Origin: Verrucomicrobiota bacterium
GTDB lineage: Bacteria; Verrucomicrobiota; Verrucomicrobiia; Opitutales; Opitutaceae
Length of the DNA stretch: 64,000 nt
Direction of reading: 5' to 3'
NCBI GenBank assembly: GCA_023391285.1
Contig: JAEWBF010000066.1
Coordinates: 1-64,000 of the forward strand
A model generated the notes under the pieces. That model had not been told where the DNA came from. It did no database searches and saw only the letters and a program-made list of their open reading frames with translations. Below are positions 16,599 to 24,137 of this stretch, piece by piece. The position numbers and the translations under genes are program-made. Numbering within the stretch: position 1 is the first letter of the stretch; each line of letters opens with the position of its first letter.

Positions 16599-17093
16599 AT
16601 GATCATCCTCGTCATGGGCGTCGCCGGCAGCGGCAAAACCACGATCGGCCAACTCCTCGCCCGCCAACTGAATTGGCCGTTCGCCGACGCCGACGATTTT
16701 CACCCGCCCGCCAACATCGCCAAGATGTCCAGCGGACAGCCGCTCACCGACGACGACCGCACCCCTTGGCTCGCTGCGCTGCGCACCCACATCGAAACCC
16801 GCATCGCGAATAACGAAAACGCCGTCGTCGCCTGCTCCGCCCTCAAGGAATCCTACCGCCGCACCCTCGTCGTCGATCCACAGCACGTTCGCATCGTCTA
16901 TCTCCACGGCTCGCGCGAACTCCTCCTTTCTCGCATCTCCGGGCGCCAAGGCCACTACATGAAGCCAGCCATGCTCGATAGTCAGCTCGCCACGCTCGAA
17001 CCGCCCGCCGGCGCACTCTCGCTCGACGTCTCCCCGCCACCCGAAGTCCTCGTCGAAACGATCCGCACCGCCCTCAACCTGCGTCCGGCCTAG
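16599..17093 (+). CDS. gntK: Gluconokinase
   Basis: A 164-residue P-loop kinase phosphorylating D-gluconate to 6-phosphogluconate. It shows Walker A GVAGSGKT (residues 7-14), the gluconokinase signature DADDFHPPANIAKMSSGQPL (about 29-48), DRTPWL, CSALKESYR (about 83-91) and the lid region GRQGHYMKPAMLDSQLATLE. Length is typical of GntK/IdnK. The TAG stop is the first three bases of a hairpin repeat (17091-17114). Confidence 0.92.
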   Translation: MIILVMGVAGSGKTTIGQLLARQLNWPFADADDFHPPANIAKMSSGQPLTDDDRTPWLAALRTHIETRIANNENAVVACSALKESYRRTLVVDPQHVRIVYLHGSRELLLSRISGRQGHYMKPAMLDSQLATLEPPAGALSLDVSPPPEVLVETIRTALNLRPA

Positions 17094-17114
17094 GAGCGGC
17101 TTTACGCCGCGACC
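17091..17114. repeat. TAGGAGCGGC hairpin providing the gntK stop
   Basis: TAGGAGCGGCTTTACGCCGC has arms GCGGC and GCCGC around TTTA or similar. The first TAG is the gntK stop codon. It is the same kind of unit as the TGTAGGAGCC repeats at 6028 and 61118. Confidence 0.75.
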
Positions 17115-17150
17115 CGAATCTCGCGACATCTCTTTCTCCACCGCCGCTCG

Positions 17151-19577
17151 ATGTCGCCCGCTCAGACCAAACGCATCCAACTCCTCGCGAGCGCACTCAG
17201 CCTCCTCCTGCTTCTCGCACTCACCGCCGGCGTCTGGTTCTACTTCCAACTCCGCGGCAGTCTCCCGCAACTCGACGGGCAACGCCAACTCCTCGGCCTC
17301 GCCGCTCCCGTCACGGTCACCCGCGACGCCCTCGGCGTTCCGACCCTCCGCGGACAACACCGCACCGACGTCGCCCAAGCCCTCGGTTTTCTCCACGCCC
17401 AGGACCGTTTTTTCCAGATGGACCTCATGCGCCGCCGCGCCGCCGGCGAACTCGCCGAACTCTTCGGCGAAGCAGCCCTGCCGCTCGACCGTCTCCACCG
17501 CCCCCATCGTTTCCGCGTCCTCGCCCGCAAGGTCCTCAACTCCCTCCCCGCGTCCGACCGCGCCCTCCTCGAGAGCTACGCCCTCGGCGTCAACGCCGGC
17601 CTTCGCGCCCTCGACCGGCGCCCGTTCGAATACATCGTTCTGCGCACGCCCCCCGACCTCTGGCACGCCGAAGACAGCCTGCTCGTCGCCTACACCATGG
17701 TCCTCGATCTGCAGGATTCGCGAAACACCTACGAGCGCTCGCTCACCACCCTCCGCGATCGCTACGGCCTACCCGGCGTCGATTTTTTCGCGCCGCTTCT
17801 TTCGCCCGACGACGCCGCGCTCGACCACTCCACCGCCCCGCTCGCCCCCATTCCTCCCGCGCGCTACATCAATATCCGCGAACACCCCCTCGCCGCAGCC
17901 GACCTTCCACCGCTCGAAACCGCCGACGACTTCTTTCCCGGCTCCAACAGTTTCGCTCTCTCCGGCGCTCATACCGCCACCGGCGCCGCCCTCCTCGCCA
18001 ACGATCCCCACCTCAACCTCTCCGTCCCCAACATCTGGTATCGCGCCGTCCTCTCCTGGCCCGCCCCTTCCACCCAAAACTCAGAACCCAAAACTCAAAA
18101 CTCAGAACTACGCCTCGTCGGCGCCACCCTCCCCGGCCTTCCTCTGATCGTGATCGGCTCCAACGGTCACATCGCCTGGGGCTTCACCGTCGCCTACGCC
18201 GACACCAACGACCTCGTCACCGTCGACGTTAATCCCCTCTCGCGCACCCTCTACAAATTTCCCGGCGCCGACTCGCTCCGCGAAATCGAAACCCGCACCG
18301 ACCGAATCGAAGTCAAAAACGCCGATCCCATCACCGTCGAATCTCACTGGACCGCCTGGGGCCCCATCCTGGTCGACGACGGCTATCAACTTCCCCTCGC
18401 CCACCGCTGGCTCGCTCACGATCCCGCCGCCCTCAATCTTCACCTCGCCCGCCTCGAAAACGCCACCACCGCCCGCGAAGCCATCGACATCGCTCGCTCC
18501 GCCGGCATTCCCGCCCAAAACTTCCTCGTCGCCGACCGCCATGGCGACATCGGCTGGACCATCGCCGGCCGCCTCCCCCAACGCACCGGTTTCGACGGAC
18601 GCTTCCCCGTGTCTTGGAGTTTTGGACACCGACACTGGACCGGTCTCCACCCACCCTAAAAACCCCCCGCCATCCTCTCCCCACCCGAAGGCCGACTCTG
18701 GACCGCCAACAACCGCCTCGTCGGCCATCACGCGCTCACGCTCCTCGGCGACGGCGGCTACGCCTCCCCTCCGCGCGCCGCCCAAATCCGCGATCGCCTC
18801 GCCACGCTCGAAAACGCCCAGCCCGCCGACCTCCTCGAGCTCGCCCTCGACGACCGCGCCCTCTTCCTCACCCGCTGGCAACAACTCGCCCTCGAGGTCC
18901 TCACTCCCGACGCCATCGCGAAAAATTCCTCCCGCGCCGAATTCCGCCGCCTCGCCGAAACCTGGAACGCCCGCGCCTCCACCGATTCCGTCGGCTACCG
19001 TCTCATCCGCGAATTTCGCACCACCACCGCCCATCTCGCGCTCACTCCCATCTTCGCCCCGTGCATCGAAAAGATGCCCGATTTCAATTGGCGCCTTTTC
19101 CATTACGAACCCGCGCTCTGGACCCTCGTCCGCGAAAAACCACTGCACCTCCTTTCCTCCCGCTACGGAAACTGGGACGCCCTCCTCCTCGCCGCCATCG
19201 ACACCACCATCTCCCGCATCGAGGAATCCGGCCCGCCTCTCGATCGCGCCACCTGGGGCAACACCAACCGCGCCCGCATCCGCCACACGTTCGCTTCCGT
19301 CCTTCCCGACTTCCTCACCGCCCGCCTGAACCTCCCGCCCGATCCGCTGCCCGGCGACGCCCATATGCCCCGCATCCAATCGCCGTCCTACGGCGCCAGC
19401 CTGCGCTTCGTCGTCTCTCCAGGCCGTGAAAACGAAGGCATTTACCACATGCCCGGCGGCCAAAGCGGACACCCGCTCTCCCCGTTCTACCGCGCCGGCC
19501 ACGAAGCGTGGGTCAACGGCACGCCCACGCCATTGCTTCCCGGCGAAACCCAACACACGCTCACGCTCACACCGTAG
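17151..19577 (+). pseudogene. Penicillin-acylase-type hydrolase with in-frame TAA
   Basis: The reading frame encodes a penicillin amidase family (Ntn-hydrolase) protein of 808 codons: an N-terminal membrane anchor or signal, the alpha-chain part (VTRDALGVPTLRGQHRTDVA, then GFLHAQDRFFQMDLMRR), and the autoprocessing site GSNSFALSG with nucleophile Ser265. LLANDPHLNLSVPNIWYRA and GSNGHIAWGFTVAYADTNDL follow, and after the break GRLWTANNRLVG and a C-terminal half to 19577. One TAA at 18657-18659 (codon 503) interrupts it between HRHWTGLHPP and KPPAILSPPEGRLW. The frame is otherwise open and homologous on both sides, so a single substitution (for example GAA to TAA), an assembly error or readthrough explains it. 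Relatives hydrolyse amides, including acyl-homoserine lactones. A word repeat is translated at codons about 308-320. Confidence 0.85.
18072..18108. repeat. AAAACTCAGAACCC word repeat inside a coding frame
   Basis: Imperfect tandem copies of CCCAAAACTCAGAA are read in frame as STQNSEPKTQNSE within the acylase gene, between WYRAVLSWPAP and LRLVGATLPG. Similar words (GAAACTCGGAACGCGAACTC) occur between genes at 58901-58940. It looks like an intergenic-type repeat tolerated in a surface loop. Confidence 0.75.
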
Positions 19578-19600
19578 GTCGCGCGCTCGCGCGCGCCTTC
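19575..19600. repeat. TAGGTCGCGCGC hairpin at the acylase stop
   Basis: TAG at 19575-19577 ends the acylase frame and begins GTCGCGCGCTCGCGCGCGCC, a self-complementary GC stretch. It follows the same stop-codon-supplying layout as the repeats at 17091 and 61118. Confidence 0.55.
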
Positions 19601-19643
19601 GCCTCGCGCGACGCCCTCACAACGAACACGAACTCCGCGCGCC

Positions 19644-20264
19644 ATGCTCCACGTCCTCGATCACCCGCTCGCGCAACACGTCATCACCCACCTGCGCGAC
19701 AAAACCACCCGCCCCGCCACGTTCCGCACGCTCTGCTACCAGCTCAGCCTGCTGCTCGCCATCGAGGCCACGCGCGATCTCCCCACGACGGAAAAAATCA
19801 TCGAGACGCCGCTCGAGCGCCACGTCGGCCGCGTCCTCTCCCAACAACCGCTGATCGTCGTCCCGATTCTCCGCGCCGGTCTCGGCATGGTGCAGCCCAT
19901 CCTCGACGCCTTTCCCGACGTCTCCGTCGGCTACATCGGACTCGAGCGCGACCATGAAACCGCCGTCGCCCGCAGCTACTACTGCAAACTTCCTCCGCTC
20001 ACCGGCGGCTCCCGCATTCTCCTCGTCGATCCCATGCTCGCCACCGGCGGGTCCGCCGTGCAAGCCATCCAAGCCCTCCGCGATCGCGGTGCCGTCGACA
20101 TCACGCTCCTCAGCATCGTCAGCGCCCCCGAAGGCGTCGCCGAAGTCGACCGCCACTTCCCCGGCCTGCCGATCTTCACCGCCGCCCTCGACCGCCAGCT
20201 CAACGACCGCAAATACATCCTCCCCGGCCTCGGCGATTTCGGCGACCGCCTCTACGGCACCTGA
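19644..20264 (+). CDS. upp: Uracil phosphoribosyltransferase
   Basis: A 206-residue type I phosphoribosyltransferase converting uracil and PRPP to UMP in pyrimidine salvage. Visible motifs are PIETP-like KIIETPLERHVGR, VVPILRAGLGMVQPILDAFP, VGYIGLERDHET, the PRPP loop LLVDPMLATGGSAVQAI (about residues 127-143) and the uracil-binding C-terminus YILPGLGDFGDRLYGT. Length is standard. It stands alone downstream of the acylase gene and converges with the hybrid kinase gene; the gap is filled with repeats. Confidence 0.95.
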   Translation: MLHVLDHPLAQHVITHLRDKTTRPATFRTLCYQLSLLLAIEATRDLPTTEKIIETPLERHVGRVLSQQPLIVVPILRAGLGMVQPILDAFPDVSVGYIGLERDHETAVARSYYCKLPPLTGGSRILLVDPMLATGGSAVQAIQALRDRGAVDITLLSIVSAPEGVAEVDRHFPGLPIFTAALDRQLNDRKYILPGLGDFGDRLYGT

Positions 20265-20272
20265 CCCCCGTA

Positions 20273-20371
20273 GCTACGAGCGTGAGCGAGTGGCTTCGTA
20301 GCAGCGAGCCGCCCCATTGGGGCTTGGTCCTTGGACCTTCTCTGGAGCTTGGAGCTTGGTCCTTGGAGCTT
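20273..20371. repeat. Mixed repeats between convergent upp and kinase genes
   Basis: Arms GCTACGA (20273-20279) and TCGTAGC (20296-20302) enclose GAGCGTGAGCGAG-type words. They are followed at 20338-20371 by TTCTCTGGAGCTTGGAGCTT and GGTCCTTGGAGCTT, a relative of the 35-bp arm at 2798-2832. Nothing here looks coding. Confidence 0.75.
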
Positions 20372-20382
20372 CCACGGAGCGT

Positions 20383-22413
20383 CTACGCCCCGCGGCCGCG
20401 CCTCGCCTTCACTTCCTCATACGCCAGCGCCAACGCCGCCACCAACGCCTCCGGCCGCAACGGCTTCGCCACGTAATCGTTCATCCCCGCCGCCCGCGCC
20501 TCCTCGCGATCCGCCGACCCCACCCCCGCCGTCAGCGCAATGATCCACGGCAGCTTCGCGTGTTTCGGATTCGCGCGAATCTTCCGCGTCGCCCCGAACC
20601 CATCCAGCTCCGGCATCTGCACGTCCATCAACACCACGTCGAAACCGCCTTCCTCCACCGCCGCGACCGCAAGCGCGCCGTTTCCGACCACGGTCACCTG
20701 ATAACCCAGCCGCGACAACTGATGCCGCGCCACGGTCTGATTCACCACATTGTCCTCCGCCATCAGGATCTTCAACGGCTTCAACACCGCCGTCCGCTTC
20801 AAATCCGCCTGCGCCGAGACCACGGCCGGCCGAGCCGCTTTCCCTCCCATCACCTGCGCCAACCGCTCTCCAAGCAGATCGCGCTTCACCGGCTTGTGGA
20901 CCGGCCCGTCAATCGCCGGCTCCGTCACCGTCTCGCCAATCGCGTTGAGCAATAAAATCGGAAAACGCTTCCCTTTCGCCACCACGTCCCGCGCCCACTC
21001 GGTCCCTTCCTTGTCGATCAGGTGCAAGTCCACCAGCGCTGCGTCCACCATTTCGCCCGTCGCCAGCTTCGCATCCGCTTCGGCCGCCGTCGCCGCACAC
21101 ACCGGCTCCGCTCCAAAAAACTTCAAATGCCGCGCAATCACGTCCCGACTCGTCGCATTGTCTTCGACCACCAACACCCGACGACCGCGCAACACCTTCG
21201 CCGCCGGCGTCTCCTCCTCCTTCGCCACCCCCGCCCGGGCCTGCATCGTAAACAGAAAGTTCGCCCCCTTCCCGACATCGCTCTCCACCCACATCGTTCC
21301 CCCCATCAATTCCGCCAGCTTCTTGCTGATCGCGAGCCCCAGGCCCGTCCCGCCAAATTGCCGCGTCGTCGATGAATCCACCTGCGAGAAACTCTTGAAC
21401 AGCCGATGCTGCTTCTCCGGCGCAATGCCGATGCCCGTGTCGCGCACGCCCAGCTTCAACACCCACGCGTCTCCTTCCCGTGACACCACCGCAATCCGCA
21501 ACACGATCTCGCCCGCCGCCGTGAACTTCACCGCGTTGCCGATCAGGTTCACGAAGATCTGCCGCAGCCGCACCGGATCCCCGACGATCTTCCGCGGCAC
21601 GTCTTCCGCCACGTCGCACACGAGCTCGAGTTTCTTCGCAAACGCCTTCCCCGCGAGCAGCTCCGCCGCCTCTTCCGCACACCCGCGCAAATCGAACTCC
21701 ACCTGCTCCAAATCCAGCCGCCCCGCCTCGATCTTCGAATAATCCAATGTGTCGTTGATCACCGCCAGCAACGCCTCGCCCGACATCTTGATCGTCCGCA
21801 AACACTCGCGCTGCTCGTCGTCCAACCGGCTCGACTCGAGAATTCCCGTCATCCCGATCACGCCGTTGAGCGGCGTGCGGATCTCATGACTCATCATCGC
21901 GAGAAACGCGCTCTTCGCCTGATTCGCCACCGCCGCTTCCATCGCCAACTGCTGCGCCCGCTCGATCGCATGCTCGAACTGCGAATTCAAATTCTGCATC
22001 GCCGCGTTCGCCCGCCGCATCGTCTCCTCATGCTCGCGCCGCTCCGAGACGTCGTCCTGCAACATCAAGTAAGCCGTCACCCGCCCTTCCGTATCGCGAA
22101 TCGGCTCGATGTTGATCTCCGCCCAATACCGCCGCCCGTCCTTCATCTCATTCTCCAACGCCACCACAAAGGTATCCCCTCGATCCAACACCTCGCCCAC
22201 CGCCAGCCCCGCCGCCGGGTCCACCGCGAGTTCCTCCACCAACGCTTCCAGCCGCCATCCCTGCACCTCCTCCGCCGCAATCCCCGTCTGCCGCGTGAAC
22301 CCCGGATTCACCCACTCGATCACGCGATCCGGATCCGCCACGACAATCGACGTGGTCGTCACCGCCGCAATCGCCTGCAACACGCGATCCGCCGTCTGCC
22401 CCGTTAAGGGCAT
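20383..22413 (-). CDS. PAS hybrid histidine kinase with two receivers
   Basis: A 676-residue cytoplasmic hybrid kinase. Order: PAS (about 10-125, with DRVIEWVNPGFTRQTGI), PAC, coiled coil (135-165), HisKA with His176 (MMSHEIRTPLNGVIGM), HATPase_c with Asn293 (GNAVKFT), DTGIGIA (325-331) and GGTGLGLAISKKL, receiver 1 with Asp462 (ALVDLHL), and receiver 2 with Asp597 (VLMDVQMPELDG) and KP late. Receiver 1 lacks the usual Thr/Ser-Ala segment (LLLNAIGE), so it may be a weak receiver. There is no His phosphotransfer domain and no output gene nearby. ATG 22413 was preferred over an in-frame start at 22506. It converges with upp. Confidence 0.92.
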   Translation of the reverse strand: MPLTGQTADRVLQAIAAVTTTSIVVADPDRVIEWVNPGFTRQTGIAAEEVQGWRLEALVEELAVDPAAGLAVGEVLDRGDTFVVALENEMKDGRRYWAEINIEPIRDTEGRVTAYLMLQDDVSERREHEETMRRANAAMQNLNSQFEHAIERAQQLAMEAAVANQAKSAFLAMMSHEIRTPLNGVIGMTGILESSRLDDEQRECLRTIKMSGEALLAVINDTLDYSKIEAGRLDLEQVEFDLRGCAEEAAELLAGKAFAKKLELVCDVAEDVPRKIVGDPVRLRQIFVNLIGNAVKFTAAGEIVLRIAVVSREGDAWVLKLGVRDTGIGIAPEKQHRLFKSFSQVDSSTTRQFGGTGLGLAISKKLAELMGGTMWVESDVGKGANFLFTMQARAGVAKEEETPAAKVLRGRRVLVVEDNATSRDVIARHLKFFGAEPVCAATAAEADAKLATGEMVDAALVDLHLIDKEGTEWARDVVAKGKRFPILLLNAIGETVTEPAIDGPVHKPVKRDLLGERLAQVMGGKAARPAVVSAQADLKRTAVLKPLKILMAEDNVVNQTVARHQLSRLGYQVTVVGNGALAVAAVEEGGFDVVLMDVQMPELDGFGATRKIRANPKHAKLPWIIALTAGVGSADREEARAAGMNDYVAKPLRPEALVAALALAYEEVKARRGRGA

Positions 22414-22576
22414 CGCATTCACGTTCTCCCCGCTCTCCACCGCGCGCGGCCGCCCACGCGCATTGCGCGCCGGACCAAGGTCGAGCGTTGTGGAAGCTGG
22501 AGACACGTTCGCAAAATCTAGGGTAACTCCCCCGCTACATCGGCCCGCCCTTTCGCCAACTAAAGTCCTCTTTCAA

Positions 22577-22603
22577 TGTAGGGCGGGGTCCCCCGACCCC
22601 GCC
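22577..22603. repeat. TGTAGGGCGGGGTC hairpin repeat
   Basis: TGTAG then perfect 9-bp arms GGCGGGGTC (22582-22590) and GACCCCGCC (22595-22603) around CCCC. Close copies are at 35718-35743 and 56103-56129. It sits between the divergent hybrid kinase and MFS genes, inside the probable MFS leader. Confidence 0.9.
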
Positions 22604-22674
22604 GCGCTTCTCGCTCTACAGTTAAACTCCCGCCCGCCGTTGCCGCTGGCGTTCAATCTCATCCCTGTCTCCCC

Positions 22675-23847
22675 GTGACACCTACCCGGGCCGCCACGCT
22701 CCTCCTCCCGATCATCTATCTCGGCTTCATCAGCCTCGGCCTGCCCGACGGCACGTTCGGCGTCGCCTGGCCGCAACTCCATCGCTCGCTCCACCTCCCC
22801 ATCGGCCTCGCCGGACCGCTCCTGCTCGTCATCACGCTCCTCGCCGCCCTCTCCGGTTTCTCCAGCGGCCGCGTCATGGCCCGCTTCAAAACCGGCCCCG
22901 TCGTCCTGGTCTCCTGCATTCTCACCGGCTCCGCGCTCCTCGCCATCTCCTACGCGCCCAATCTCCTCTGGCTCTCCCTCGCCGCGCTTCCCCTCGGTCT
23001 CGGCGCCGGCTCCGTCGACGCCGGTCTGAACGGCTACGTCGCCCGCCACTACTCCGGCCGCCACATGAGCTGGCTCCACGCTTGCTGGGGCATCGGCGCC
23101 ACCGGCGGCCCGCTCCTCATGGCGTATTACCTCGGCCGCTACAACGACGGCTGGCGCCACGGCTACTTCGGCCTCGGCTGCATCCAACTTTCCCTCGCGT
23201 TTCTTTTCCTCGTCACCTTGCGCATGTGGTCCGCCGTCCCCGAACGCACGTTCGCCGACAACGCCGCGCACCTCACCGGCCCCGTCCCCACCACCCCCGC
23301 CAACTCCCCCGCCGGCTGGCTCTCCGCCGCCATCTTCACGATCTACGTCGGCGTCGAAACCACCGCCGGCCTCTGGGCCAGCTCCATCCTCGTCGTCGCC
23401 CGCGGCGTCCCCATCGACACCGCCGGCCGCTGCGCCGCGGCGTTCTACGCCGCGATCACCGTCGGCCGTTTGCTCAACGGTTTCATCGTCGATCGTTTCG
23501 GCAACCGTCGCCTCGTCACCCTCGGCGCCATCCTCGGCCTCATCGGCGCGACCCTCTTCGTCTTCGCCCCCAACACCCCTGTCGCCGCCCTCGCCCTCGC
23601 CCTCTTCGGCCTCGGCTTCGCGCCCGTCTATCCCGGCCTCATGCACGAGGTCCCGCGCCGCTTCGAGCCCAACTCCGTCCAAACCGTCATCGGCCGACAA
23701 TCCGGCGCCTCTTACATCGGCGCCGCCTTCCTCCCCGCCGCCGCCGGTTCGCTCGCCCAATTCTCCCTCGAAGCCCTCGCCTGGCTCATCGCCGCCGGCG
23801 CGCTCCTTCTGCTCCTCGCCATCCAAAGGCTCAACCGCTTGACCTGA
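22675..23847 (+). CDS. MFS transporter, fucose-permease-like
   Basis: A 390-residue major facilitator with about twelve helices. The N-terminus TLLLPIIYLGFISLGLPDG and TFGVAWPQLHRSLHLPIG resembles the FucP/COG0738 branch. The loop 2-3 region SGRVMARFKTGPVV and a central long loop after LRMWSAVPER are visible. The start is GTG 22675. It precedes the rhamnose genes by 290 bp, so a role in deoxysugar uptake is likely but inferred; the repeat-filled gap could also separate two transcripts. Confidence 0.82.
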   Translation: MTPTRAATLLLPIIYLGFISLGLPDGTFGVAWPQLHRSLHLPIGLAGPLLLVITLLAALSGFSSGRVMARFKTGPVVLVSCILTGSALLAISYAPNLLWLSLAALPLGLGAGSVDAGLNGYVARHYSGRHMSWLHACWGIGATGGPLLMAYYLGRYNDGWRHGYFGLGCIQLSLAFLFLVTLRMWSAVPERTFADNAAHLTGPVPTTPANSPAGWLSAAIFTIYVGVETTAGLWASSILVVARGVPIDTAGRCAAAFYAAITVGRLLNGFIVDRFGNRRLVTLGAILGLIGATLFVFAPNTPVAALALALFGLGFAPVYPGLMHEVPRRFEPNSVQTVIGRQSGASYIGAAFLPAAAGSLAQFSLEALAWLIAAGALLLLLAIQRLNRLT

Positions 23848-23870
23848 ATCCGGCCTCCCCTCGGCCCGCA

Positions 23871-23901
23871 TTCGTGTTCCTTCGTGTCCATTCGTGGTTT
23901 T
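23871..23901. repeat. TTCGTGTCCATTCGTGG word repeat
   Basis: Three imperfect copies of a 9-10-mer (TTCGTGTTCC, TTCGTGTCCA, TTCGTGGTTT) lie in the gap between the MFS and rhaD genes. The same family recurs at 27871-27996 and, weakly, at 37219-37257. Confidence 0.8.
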
Positions 23902-24074
23902 CCACGAGGAGACGGGTTCAACGGGGCTACCGCCCGCAAACTCGACGGAACCGTCCGAATGCGTTTCCCTCGCCAGTTGCGCATTTTCGCCGCTCCGTAG
24001 CCTTTTTCCGCCGCGATTCCCCCAACCCACGTTCGCCGCCCGTCTCTCAACTCTCATCTCTCAACACCTTTCAC

Positions 24075-24130
24075 TCTCCCTTTCCCTTTCCCTTTCCCTT
24101 TCCCTTTCACTTTCACTTTCACTTTCACTT
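24075..24130. repeat. CTTTCC/CTTTCA tandem tract before rhaD
   Basis: A homopyrimidine-rich 6-bp tandem array: about five CTTTCC units change to about five CTTTCA units and end 8 bp before the rhaD ATG. It occupies the leader. A similar CTTTCT array is at 5890. Slippage here could alter leader length. Confidence 0.85.
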
Positions 24131-24137
24131 CCTCGCC

